A DNA stretch of 14,965 nt, taken from the NCBI GenBank assembly GCA_026400595.1, contig JAPLOT010000542.1:1-14965 (forward strand), read 5' to 3'. The DNA comes from Alphaproteobacteria bacterium (GTDB lineage Bacteria; Pseudomonadota; Alphaproteobacteria; Rhizobiales; Aestuariivirgaceae). Positions 1-9,299 of this stretch are shown in pieces (within the stretch, counting starts at the first letter, position 1; every line of letters begins with the position of its first letter). Under the pieces are notes generated by a model. It made no database searches. It saw only the letters and a program-made list of their open reading frames with translations, and had not been told where the DNA came from. Made by a program: the position numbers and the translations under genes.

Positions 1-651
1 GAGGTCGTGGTCTCGGGCGAGGAAGCCTGCTGCGGTTCGCTCACCCACCACATGGGCAAGGAGTCCGATGCCCTGGCCCGGGCAAGGCGCTCGGTCGACC
101 AGTGGACCGCGGCCGGCGTCGAGGCCGTGGTCATCACGGCATCGGGCTGCGGCACCACCATCAAGGACTATGGCCACATGCTGCGCCTCGATCCAGCCTA
201 TGCCGAAAGGGCCGCGGCGGTCAGCGCCAAGGCGAAGGACGTGACCGAGTTCCTCGCCGGTCTCGATCTTCCGGACGGCCAGACGTCGCTCCGGCTCGCC
301 TACCATTCGGCCTGCTCCATGCAGCATGGCCAGAAGATCCGCACCGAACCGCTGAAGCTCTTGCGCAAGGCGGGCTTCACGGTCGCCGAAGTGCCGGAAG
401 GCCATCTCTGCTGCGGCTCGGCCGGCACCTACAACATCCTGCAGCCGGAAATCGCCACGCGGCTGCGTGACCGCAAGGTGGCCAACATCATGTCCACGGC
501 ACCGCAGGCGGTGGCCACCGGCAATATCGGCTGCATTTCGCAGATATCCACCGGCACGGACATCCCGATGGTCCATACGGTGGAACTGCTTGACTGGGCC
601 TATGGCGGCCCTATTCCGGAGAAGCTGAAGCCAATCTGCGGGAATCACTAG
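1..651 (+). CDS. glcF: Glycolate oxidase iron-sulfur subunit GlcF (C-terminal part)
   Basis: This frame is already open at base 1, so the N-terminal part, including the 4Fe-4S ferredoxin-like domain expected in GlcF, lies outside the window. The visible 216 residues hold two cysteine-rich CCG domains. The first has CCGSLTHHMG and then SGCGTTIKDYGHML. The second has HSACSMQHGQ followed by CCGSAGTYNILQPE. This order and the last motif are typical of GlcF rather than of LutA or HdrB-like proteins. GlcF carries electrons in the membrane-associated GlcDEF complex that oxidises glycolate to glyoxylate. The stop codon is 2 bases before the start of malate synthase, which consumes the glyoxylate, so the two are almost certainly one transcript. 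glcD and glcE would be expected just upstream. Identity is confident; the gene start cannot be seen. Confidence 0.93.
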   Translation, partial: EVVVSGEEACCGSLTHHMGKESDALARARRSVDQWTAAGVEAVVITASGCGTTIKDYGHMLRLDPAYAERAAAVSAKAKDVTEFLAGLDLPDGQTSLRLAYHSACSMQHGQKIRTEPLKLLRKAGFTVAEVPEGHLCCGSAGTYNILQPEIATRLRDRKVANIMSTAPQAVATGNIGCISQISTGTDIPMVHTVELLDWAYGGPIPEKLKPICGNH

Positions 652-653
652 AC

Positions 654-2246
654 ATGGCGAAGCTGCCCAAGGGGATCACCTTCACGGTGAAGCTGGCCAA
701 GGCGCATGAGCGGGTCCTGACCCCTGACGCCCTGAACTTCGTCGCCAGCCTGCATCGCCGCTTCGAGGCGGAGCGCCGGGCCCAGCTGGCCAGGCGGGCG
801 GCCCGCCAGAAGGCCTTCGACGCCGGCCTTCTGCCCGACTTCCTCCCCGAGACGGCGTCAATCCGCGCGGGCGACTGGAAGGTAGCGCCCATACCGCACG
901 ACCTGCAGGACCGGCGCGTCGAGATCACCGGCCCCACCGACCGCAAGATGATGATCAATGCGATGAACTCCGGCGCACGGGTCTTCATGGCCGACCTGGA
1001 GGATTCCAATTCGCCGACCTGGGACAACATGGTCCAGGGCCAGATCAACCTGATGGACCGCTGGACCAGTGACATGGTCCATGTCGATCCGGTCAGCGGC
1101 AAGCGCTATGCGCTGGGCCAGAGACTGGCGGTGCTGATGGTGCGGCCGCGCGGTTGGCATCTCGACGAGGCCCACATGAAGGTGGACGGCAAACCGGTGG
1201 CGGCCGCGCTCTTCGATTTCGGCCTCTATGCCTTCCACAATGCGCGAACCGCGATCGCCAAGGGATCGGGGCCCTACTTCTACCTGCCGAAGATCGAGAG
1301 CCATCTCGAGGCACGCCTGTGGAACAGCGTGTTCGTCTTCACGCAGAGCTGGCTGGGCCTGCCGCTCGGCTCCATCAAGGCCACGGTGCTGATCGAGACA
1401 CTGCCGGCGGCCTTCGAGATGGACGAGATCATCTACGAGCTCCGCGATCACCTGACCGGCCTCAACTGCGGCCGCTGGGACTACATCTTCTCCTTCATCA
1501 AGACCCTCGCAGCCCACAAGGCCTTCCTGCTGCCCGACCGCGCCCAGCTCGTCATGGCGGAGGCGTTCCTCGCGGCCTATTCGGCACTGCTGGTAAAGAC
1601 CTGCCATCGCCGCGGCTGCTTTGCCATGGGCGGCATGGCGGCCGAGATTCCGAACCGCAAGGATCCGGAGGCGAACGGCCTCGCCTTCGCTCGCGTTCGC
1701 GCCGACAAGGAACGCGAAGCGCGCAACGGGCATGACGGCACGTGGGTCGCCCATCCGGATCTCGTGCCGCTGGCGATGGAAGTCTTCAACGACCTCATGC
1801 CAACGCCGAACCAGCGCTATGTGATGCGTGACGACGCCGAGGTGGGACAGAAGGAGCTGTTGCGGATTCCCACCGGCACCCGAACCGAAGAGGGTTTCCG
1901 CAACAACATCCGCGTAGGGGTAAGCTATATCGAGTCCTGGCTGCGCGGCCGCGGCGCCGTGCCGATCGACAATCTGATGGAAGATGCCGCAACCGCGGAG
2001 ATCTCGCGCGCCCAGATCTGGCAGTGGCTGAAGTTCGGCGCCAGGCTCGATACCGGCCAGAAGGTGACGCTCGCCCACTTCGACAAGTGCCTGGCGGAGG
2101 AAGTGGCGCAACTGAAGAACGAGATCGGCGCTGATGCCTATGCCAACGGCCGCTTCAAGGATGCCATCGTGCTGTTCAAGGCCCTGTCCACGGCGAAGAG
2201 CTTCGAACCCTTCCTGACCGTGCCGGCCTATCGCAAGATCCTGTGA
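654..2246 (+). CDS. aceB: Malate synthase A
   Basis: Condenses glyoxylate with acetyl-CoA to malate (EC 2.3.3.9). The 530-residue length fits isoform A, not the roughly 720-residue isoform G. Family marks seen: FMADLEDSNSPTWDN (residues 111-125), RPRGWH (164-169) with the active-site arginine at 165, IETLPA (247-252) with a likely Mg-binding glutamate at 248, the signature RDHLTGLNCGRWDYIF (264-279) with D276, and LMEDAATAEISR (441-452) with the probable catalytic aspartate D444. The ATG sits 2 bases after the glcF stop, and a purine-rich stretch inside the end of glcF could serve as ribosome-binding site. The pairing with glcF suggests glycolate or glyoxylate disposal; no isocitrate lyase gene is in the window. 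The 3' end lies only 12 bases from the 3' end of a convergent tRNA gene, with no separate terminator seen. Confidence 0.96.
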   Translation: MAKLPKGITFTVKLAKAHERVLTPDALNFVASLHRRFEAERRAQLARRAARQKAFDAGLLPDFLPETASIRAGDWKVAPIPHDLQDRRVEITGPTDRKMMINAMNSGARVFMADLEDSNSPTWDNMVQGQINLMDRWTSDMVHVDPVSGKRYALGQRLAVLMVRPRGWHLDEAHMKVDGKPVAAALFDFGLYAFHNARTAIAKGSGPYFYLPKIESHLEARLWNSVFVFTQSWLGLPLGSIKATVLIETLPAAFEMDEIIYELRDHLTGLNCGRWDYIFSFIKTLAAHKAFLLPDRAQLVMAEAFLAAYSALLVKTCHRRGCFAMGGMAAEIPNRKDPEANGLAFARVRADKEREARNGHDGTWVAHPDLVPLAMEVFNDLMPTPNQRYVMRDDAEVGQKELLRIPTGTRTEEGFRNNIRVGVSYIESWLRGRGAVPIDNLMEDAATAEISRAQIWQWLKFGARLDTGQKVTLAHFDKCLAEEVAQLKNEIGADAYANGRFKDAIVLFKALSTAKSFEPFLTVPAYRKIL

Positions 2247-2258
2247 GTGCCTGGAAGA

Positions 2259-2335
2259 TGGTACCGCCACCCCGGCTCGAACGGGGGACCTCTAGATCCA
2301 CAATCTAGCGCTCTAACCAACTGAGCTATGGCGGC
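2259..2335 (-). tRNA. tRNA-His (anticodon GTG), CCA encoded
   Basis: Read on the minus strand, the 77 bases fold as a full cloverleaf: acceptor GCCGCCA/TGGCGGT, D stem GCTC/GAGC, anticodon stem CTAGA/TCTAG with loop TTGTGGA, T stem CCCCG/CGGGG with loop TTCGAGC, then A73 and an encoded CCA. The loop places GTG at positions 34-36, so it decodes histidine. The encoded base before G1 is T, not G, the discriminator is A rather than C, and the first acceptor pair is a G1-U72 wobble. Canonical bacterial tRNA-His has G-1 paired with C73; lack of that pair is known for a large alphaproteobacterial group with a divergent HisRS. It runs convergent to aceB and lies downstream of the phasin terminator, so it is probably transcribed on its own. 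Confidence 0.96.
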
Positions 2336-2346
2336 ACACCGGCGGT

Positions 2347-2375
2347 GTAGTATCGCCAAGTGCTGCGGAATTCAA
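2347..2375 (-). promoter_or_regulatory. Probable promoter of tRNA-His
   Basis: On the minus strand, TTGAAT (2370-2375) and TACTAC (2347-2352) are separated by exactly 17 bases, and the second hexamer lies 11 bases before the first base of the tRNA. The hexamers match the sigma-70 consensus at 4 and 3 of 6 positions. It sits just past the phasin terminator, where a separate tRNA promoter is needed. Moderate support from position and spacing only. Confidence 0.45.
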
Positions 2376-2381
2376 GCCAGC

Positions 2382-2408
2382 AAAAAGGCCCGCGATTGCG
2401 CGCGGGCC
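2382..2408 (-). terminator. Rho-independent terminator of the phasin gene
   Basis: On the minus strand the sequence is a perfect 8-bp GC-only stem, GGCCCGCG/CGCGGGCC, with a 6-base loop, followed at once by TTTTT. It begins 58 bases after the phasin stop codon and ends before the tRNA-His promoter, so it should isolate the two genes. Confidence 0.88.
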
Positions 2409-2465
2409 TCTGCGGGTATCGCAGCCGGAAAAGGGAGGAGTTCCCGGCGCGGCCTCAGAACGAAA

Positions 2466-2906
2466 TCAGGCGGCCATCGACTTGCTGATGTCGTTGAACG
2501 ACTTGGTCAGGCCATCCTGCAGCGGCTTCACGGCTTCCTTGGCAAGGGCCACGGTCAGCTCGTTGAGTTCCGCAGCCTGCTTCTGGAGGACTTCGGCCTG
2601 CTCCTTCAGGAAGGTCTGCTGCAGGCTGAAGACTTCCGTCGGCTCCTTCACCGCAAAGAGCTTGCGGGTGAAGCCGAAGCCGGCGTTGATGTTGGCCTGG
2701 GCAAACTCGATCGCCTTCAGCTGAAGATCATTGAAGCGGTTCTTGGCGGCATTGGCCGCGGCATCGAAAAGCTGCACGTTGCCGTGAGCGATCTCGCTGG
2801 CCTTGTCGAACGCGGCCTGCGCCTGATCGACGGTCTTCTGGGCCATGGCGGTCATTTCCTGCGGAAGCTCGGTATTCATCTCGGCCTTCACTTTCTTGCT
2901 GGACAT
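2466..2906 (-). CDS. Phasin family protein (polyhydroxyalkanoate granule-associated)
   Basis: A 146-residue, cysteine-free protein that is almost wholly alpha-helical by composition, rich in Ala, Gln, Lys and Glu. Residues 24-130 match the Phasin_2 type: a run such as FDAAANAAKNRFNDLQLKAIEFAQANINAGFGF, followed by LFAVKEPTEVFSLQQTFLKEQAE. Phasins coat intracellular polyhydroxybutyrate granules and limit their size and coalescence. The start at 2906 (MSSKKVKAEM) was chosen because AAGGAG lies 6 bases upstream; the frame stays open to 2963, but that extension includes the Shine-Dalgarno sequence and is not phasin-like. The gene is monocistronic: a strong terminator follows, and the next upstream gene is divergent. 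Candidate PhaR sites lie at 2973-2981 and 2991-2999. No PHA synthase gene is in the window; acetoacetyl-CoA synthetase is 4.3 kb away. Confidence 0.9.
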   Translation of the reverse strand: MSSKKVKAEMNTELPQEMTAMAQKTVDQAQAAFDKASEIAHGNVQLFDAAANAAKNRFNDLQLKAIEFAQANINAGFGFTRKLFAVKEPTEVFSLQQTFLKEQAEVLQKQAAELNELTVALAKEAVKPLQDGLTKSFNDISKSMAA

Positions 2907-2953
2907 CTGGTGCTCCTTTGGCCGCTGCCACTCCGGGCTACGGCGTTGACGGC

Positions 2954-2982
2954 TCCATAGCAAATCTTATTGTGCATTGCAA
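2954..2982 (-). promoter_or_regulatory. Possible phasin promoter
   Basis: On the minus strand TTGCAA (2977-2982) and TATGGA (2954-2959) are 17 bases apart, and the -10-like box is 48 bases before the phasin start codon. The matches to consensus are weak (4 and 3 of 6), but the region is locally AT-rich within GC-rich DNA. A TGC-N3-GCA motif overlaps the -35-like box, as would suit repression. Confidence 0.35.
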
Positions 2983-2999
2983 CATGAGTTTGCAGCGCA
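2973..2999. promoter_or_regulatory. Pair of TGC-N3-GCA motifs (candidate PhaR operators)
   Basis: TGCATTGCA at 2973-2981 and TGCAGCGCA at 2991-2999 share the inverted core TGC-N3-GCA and begin 18 bases apart, so they lie on nearly the same helical face. The core resembles the CTGC-N3-GCAG type of site reported for PhaR, the PHB-sensing repressor of phasin genes in alphaproteobacteria such as Rhodobacter; the outermost C and G are not both present here. Location 67-93 bases upstream of the phasin start fits. Inferred from pattern and position only. Confidence 0.45.
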
Positions 3000-3014
3000 G
3001 CACGGCGGCTTCGG

Positions 3015-3029
3015 TAAATCGCTGGTTAA
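3015..3029 (+). promoter_or_regulatory. Near-consensus CtrA box upstream of the kinase
   Basis: TAAA, seven bases, then TTAA matches 7 of 8 defined positions of the CtrA site TTAA-N7-TTAA. It lies 96 bases before the kinase start codon and 109 bases before the phasin start. CtrA is the master cell-cycle regulator in alphaproteobacteria and its activity is controlled by kinases of the PleC/DivJ/PdhS type, so a site here would make sense. A one-mismatch hit can arise by chance. Confidence 0.25.
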
Positions 3030-3111
3030 GGCGGTGGACGAAATTGTTCCAATTCGGCTAACCTGATGTCTGGCCGGATGAATGGGACGCTCGTTCCGGT
3101 ACCGTAACAAT

Positions 3112-3116
3112 AGGAA
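3112..3116 (+). promoter_or_regulatory. Ribosome-binding site supporting the TTG start of the kinase
   Basis: AGGAA lies 9 bases before TTG at 3126. An in-frame TAG at 3111-3113 rules out any earlier start, and no ATG occurs in frame before the first PAS-like motif, so this site and the TTG codon are the best start. Confidence 0.6.
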
Positions 3117-3125
3117 CCCCGCAAC

Positions 3126-5579
3126 TTGGCCGAGGCACACACGCCCACGCTGGAAGACCTGCGCGACATTCCCGAGCCCGCCTGGCTGTGGGATGCCGTC
3201 CGGGCGCGGATCGTCTGGGCCAATGTTGCGGGACTGGGCTTCTTCGGCTGCGCAAGCCTCTTCGACCTCGTCGACCGGCCTTTTGACCTTGCCGAGCCCG
3301 GCGTCGAGCGGATCGCGTCGCTGGCGCGCCGGCTAGGGCGCGGCCAGGTCGAACGGGCCCTGCTGCATTTCCCCTCCGCCGGCGCCGGTGCCCCCGTGCC
3401 CTGCCGCTGCATGGTCCACGCCCTGTCGGACGGCCGGCCTGGGATCCTCGTGGTTGCCACGGTCACCGCCGCTACACGGGCCAGCGAGCAGAAGGACGAC
3501 ATTCTCTCGGCCTTCGATCTCCTGCCCGCGGCTGCCCTGCTGCTGGCCCGCGACGGCAGCATCCGTCATCTCAACGCCGCGGCGCTCCTGCTGCTGCGCG
3601 CCGACCAGCGGGCGAGCTTACGAGACCTGCTGAACGATGCAGTGCTTGCTGATGAGTTACTTGCCCGCACCGCAGCCGCCGGCACCGTGAGCCAGGTGCA
3701 GCACATGACGGCGCGGCTTGGCGCGCGCGACATGCGCCTCACGCTCCGCAAGCTCCCTGCCGGTGGCGAGACGGGGGCCTTCGGCCTTTTGCTGCTGGAG
3801 GACATCACCGAACGCCGCGCCCTGGAACGCATGCTTCCGGCGGCCGCAGCGCCGGACAAGCCCGAAGACTCCGTTCCGCCACCGCTCAAGGTCTCGGAGG
3901 CCGAGGCCTTCGAGAAGCTTGGCCAGGTGCTGAACGCCGAAGTCCACCATCTGCCGCGCGCGGTGCCGGAACCCGAGCTGCCGGCGCCCGCGGAAACCGC
4001 GCCGCCACAGCCGGTCAAGCCAGCGCGCCGCAGCCTGCCTCATATTCCGGCGATCCTGCGCGCGCCGCTCGACCGGCGCAGCGAGCCGGTGCTGATCGCC
4101 AAGGACGGGCAGCTGATCTATGCCAATCCGGCTGCCTGCAGCTTTCTCGGTTTCGAGACCCCGGAAGACGTCATCAGCGATCCCAAGCTGTCGGAGCGGT
4201 TCGGCAACCTCGACCGATCGCTGCCTGCCACCGAGATCCTGCTGGAGGGCGGCCGCAGCGTGAGCGCCGCGGTCCAGATCACCGTCGTGCCCTGGCATGG
4301 CGGGCCGGCACGCCGCGCCGTTCTGCGCCAGGCCAACGTGCCGCGCGGCGAAGCCCTGGCCCAGAAAACCGGGGCGACCCAGGCCGAGGCCGACCAGGCC
4401 GGCGCTCCGCCGCTGCAGACGGCCGAGATCATCCAGCTTCCGCAGCGCAACGCCCATGCCGAGGCCGACGACGAGCTGCGCGCCATTCTCGACACCGCCA
4501 GCGACGGCATCATCACGCTCGACGCGCAGTCGCGCATTCACAGCTTCAGTGCGGGCGCCGAGGCCATCTTCGGCTACAGGATCGCCGAGGTGGCGGGAAA
4601 GTCCTTCGCCGAGCTGTTCGTCCCCGAAAGCCGCCGGGTCTTGCGCGACTATCTCGCGGCACTGCAGGGCCCCGGCCTTGCCAGCGTCTTCAACGATGGC
4701 CGCGAGGTGCAGGCGGTCGTCAAGCAAGGCGGCACGGTTCCGCTTTTCCTCACCATCGGGCGCCTTCAGGCGCCGAAATCGCAGGCCGCCTTCTGCGCCG
4801 TGGTCCGCGACATCACCCAGTGGAAGAAGACCGAGTCCGAACTGCGCGAGGCCAAGGAAAGGGCCGAGGCGACCAGCCGGCAGAAATCGGAGTTCCTGGC
4901 GCGCATCAGCCATGAACTCCGCACGCCGCTCAATGCCATCATGGGGTTCTCGGAAGTGATGCGGCTGGCCCGCTTCGGCGAGATCGAGAACGAGAAGTAT
5001 CGCGGCTACGTCAACGACATCCATGCCAGCGGCAGCCATCTCCTGTCGCTGATCAATGACCTGCTCGACATCGCCAAGGTCGAGGCGGGCAAGCTCGAGC
5101 TCAACTTCACCGCCGTCAATCTGGGCGAGGTCATCGACCACGCCATGAAGATGCTGCAGGAAGAGGCGACGTCCGCGCGCGTGGTCCTGCGCAAGGCCTG
5201 GCCGCAAGGGCTGCCCAATGTGGTGGCCGACCTGCGATCGATGCGGCAGATCATGCTCAATCTTCTGTCCAACGCCATAAAGTTCACCGATCCCGGCGGC
5301 GAGGTGATCGTCTCCGGCCAGCTGACCGAAGCCGGAGAGCTGAAGCTGCGCGTCAAGGACACCGGCATTGGAATGGATGCCGATCAGCTGCGCGATGCGC
5401 TCGAGCCCTTCCGGCGCGTGGTGACGGAAGGCCGCGAGGCACAGGGCACCGGACTTGGCCTGCCGCTGACCAAGGCGCTGGCAGAGGCCAACCGCGCCAC
5501 CTTCGCCATCAGCAGCGAACCGCGCAAGGGCACGATGGCCGAGATCACCTTCCCCACCACCCGCGTTCTGGCCGAATGA
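3126..5579 (+). CDS. Multi-PAS sensor histidine kinase, PdhS/PleC/DivJ-like
   Basis: An 817-residue kinase with no clear transmembrane segment, so probably cytoplasmic. A first PAS-like region (about 15-115) opens with PEPAWLWDAVRARIVWAN, the N-terminal pattern I associate with PdhS kinases. Further PAS-like regions follow at about 125-230, 318-400 and 447-565, the second and third separated by a proline-rich linker (about 240-305). A short coiled stretch (567-590) leads to the HisKA domain with HELRTPLNAIMGFSE, phospho-acceptor H596, and the ATPase domain with the N box around N716, DTGIGM (745-750) and GTGLGLP (774-780). HisKA residues such as RYGEIENEKYRGY-like spacing, DIHASGSHLLSLINDLLD and KVEAGKLEL resemble PleC, DivJ and PdhS, which act on DivK and PleD. 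There is no receiver domain and no response regulator nearby. The TTG start is forced by an upstream stop. Kinase function is certain; the cell-cycle role is inferred. Confidence 0.9.
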   Translation: MAEAHTPTLEDLRDIPEPAWLWDAVRARIVWANVAGLGFFGCASLFDLVDRPFDLAEPGVERIASLARRLGRGQVERALLHFPSAGAGAPVPCRCMVHALSDGRPGILVVATVTAATRASEQKDDILSAFDLLPAAALLLARDGSIRHLNAAALLLLRADQRASLRDLLNDAVLADELLARTAAAGTVSQVQHMTARLGARDMRLTLRKLPAGGETGAFGLLLLEDITERRALERMLPAAAAPDKPEDSVPPPLKVSEAEAFEKLGQVLNAEVHHLPRAVPEPELPAPAETAPPQPVKPARRSLPHIPAILRAPLDRRSEPVLIAKDGQLIYANPAACSFLGFETPEDVISDPKLSERFGNLDRSLPATEILLEGGRSVSAAVQITVVPWHGGPARRAVLRQANVPRGEALAQKTGATQAEADQAGAPPLQTAEIIQLPQRNAHAEADDELRAILDTASDGIITLDAQSRIHSFSAGAEAIFGYRIAEVAGKSFAELFVPESRRVLRDYLAALQGPGLASVFNDGREVQAVVKQGGTVPLFLTIGRLQAPKSQAAFCAVVRDITQWKKTESELREAKERAEATSRQKSEFLARISHELRTPLNAIMGFSEVMRLARFGEIENEKYRGYVNDIHASGSHLLSLINDLLDIAKVEAGKLELNFTAVNLGEVIDHAMKMLQEEATSARVVLRKAWPQGLPNVVADLRSMRQIMLNLLSNAIKFTDPGGEVIVSGQLTEAGELKLRVKDTGIGMDADQLRDALEPFRRVVTEGREAQGTGLGLPLTKALAEANRATFAISSEPRKGTMAEITFPTTRVLAE

Positions 5580-7244
5580 CGGAGACGAGCCTGCCCCGAC
5601 GGCGGCACGGCCAGCAATTTGCGCCCGGCAGCCGCCTCCTGCGCGTGGCTGCGCTGGTCATCGGCGGGCTGCTGGCGCTGCCGGTCATCACCATCATCTA
5701 TCTTGCCGCGACGCCTGCAGAGAATATCTGGCCGCATCTGGTTGCCACCGTTCTGCCCGGCTACATCTGGCAGACCGCGCTGCTGCTCGCAGGCGTCGGC
5801 GCCATCACCTTCGTTGTCGGAACGGCGGTCGCCTGGCTCGTCACGGCCTGCAGCTTTCCGCTCCGGCGGGTGTTTCAATGGGCCTCGCTCATGCCCATGG
5901 CGATGCCGGGCTACATCGTCGCCTATACCTATGTCGACCTGTTGAGCTACGCAGGGCCCGTACAAACCTCGCTGCGCGGCCTCTTCGGCTGGAAGACGCC
6001 CGCCGACTACTGGTTCCCCGAAATCCGCTCCATGGGCGGCGCCATCGTTGTGCTGTCGATGGTGCTCTATCCCTATGTCTTCCTCACCGCACGGGCGAGC
6101 TTCATCCGCCAGCCAGGCATGCAGATGGAAGTGGCGCGCGCGCTGGGCCAGACGGCCTGGGGCGCCTTCCGCCGCGTGGCGCTGCCTCTGGCCCGGCCGG
6201 CCATCGCCGTTGGTGTAAGCCTGGCGCTGATGGAATGCGTCAACGACATCGGCGCCGCCGGCTTCTTCGGCGTACGCACACTGACGCTGGGGATCTACAC
6301 CACATGGCTCTCGCAGGGAAATCTGGGCGGGGCGGCTCAGATCGCGGCGGTGATGCTGGTCTTCGTCTTCGCCCTGCTCTGGATCGAACGTGCTGCCCGG
6401 CGGCAGCGCAGCTTCGTCATGCCCACGCGTCGCCCGCGCGCCGCCGACCGCGTGCGGCTGCGCGGTGTCAGGGGCTGGATCGCCTTCGCCGTATGCCTGA
6501 TCCCGATCATCATCGGCTTCATCGTGCCCGCGCTGACCCTGGTGAATTTCGCCCTTCACCACCTGGATCAGGCGGTGTCGGCCTCCTTCTTCAAGGCCGC
6601 CTCGCACTCGCTGGTGCTTGCCACCACCGCCGCGGCGATTGCCGTCTGCCTGGGCCTGATCCTCGGCTACTCGAACCGGATGGCGCCCGGCGGGCTGACC
6701 CGCAAGGTGATCCGTCTGGCCAGCATGGGATATGCAATCCCCGGCACGGTGCTTGGCATCGGCGTGCTCATCCCGCTTGCCGCCTTCGACAATGCCATCG
6801 ACACCTTGATGCGCGACCGGTTCGGCATTTCGACCGGACTCCTTCTCTCGGGCTCGATCGCCGCGATCACCTTCGCCTATGTGGCGCGTTTCCTCGCGGT
6901 GTCTTTCGGCGCCGTGGAGAGCGGACTGGAAAAGGTCACGCCCAACCTGACGGCTGCGGCGCGCACGCTGGGGCGCGGGCCGATCGCCACCTTCTTCGAG
7001 ATCCACGTGCCGCTGCTGCGGCCGGCGCTGGTCACGGCCGCGCTGCTCGTCTTCGTCGACTGCATGAAGGAATTGCCGGCCACGCTGATCCTGCGCCCCT
7101 TCGACTTCGAGACCCTGGCGACAACGGTCTTCATGCTGGCCTCGCTCGATCAGCTCGAGGAGAGCGCCCTGCCGGCCCTCACCATCGTGGCGGTGGGATT
7201 CATTCCGGTCATCATGCTGTCGCGCACCCTGCGCGACCCGCGGA

Positions 7245-7273
<29 letters not shown>
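5576..7273 (+). CDS. Iron(III)-type ABC transporter permease (fused two-domain FbpB-like)
   Basis: A 565-residue inner-membrane protein with two fused permease halves, as in FbpB/SfuB ferric iron importers. Hydrophobic segments occur at about 22-45, 64-90, 102-122, 152-172, 205-230 and 252-271 in the first half, and 301-325, 343-364, 380-402, 420-445, 482-500 and 532-550 in the second. Each half carries the EAA-type loop that contacts the ATPase: EVARALGQTAWGAFRRVALPLARPA (from 185) and TAAARTLGRGPIATFFEIHVPLLRPA (from 459), both with the conserved glycine. The ATG overlaps the kinase stop as ATGA, implying translational coupling. Neither the periplasmic binding protein nor the ATPase gene is in the window, so they must be encoded elsewhere. 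Thiamine or phosphonate-type permeases share this architecture, so iron as substrate is probable, not proven. The last 29 bases overlap the convergent synthetase gene. Confidence 0.88.
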
Positions 7274-9203
<1,930 letters not shown>

Positions 9204-9299
9204 GTATGCGGGTCTCCGGTTCGGTCGGCGGATGGTCTAGTGTCGTCACGAAAGGGCCGCAAGTCCTGCCGAAAAGCGGCGTTTCAACGGGAGTTCGCG

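Noticed and set aside
858..2270. Minus-strand open frame of 470 codons opposite malate synthase
   Set aside because: Fully antisense to a strongly conserved enzyme and reaching into the tRNA gene; no domain seen.
2328..2960. Plus-strand open frame of 210 codons opposite the phasin
   Set aside because: Begins inside the tRNA gene and is antisense to a clear phasin; its Leu/Gly/His-rich product has no motif.
3042..3054. Inverted repeat AATTG-TTC-CAATT upstream of the kinase
   Set aside because: Five-base arms with a 3-base spacer in a GC-rich genome; could be an operator, but nothing ties it to a known regulator or promoter element.
3657..5207. Minus-strand open frame of 516 codons opposite the kinase
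   Set aside because: Antisense to conserved HisKA and PAS sequence; composition typical of an unused strand in GC-rich DNA.
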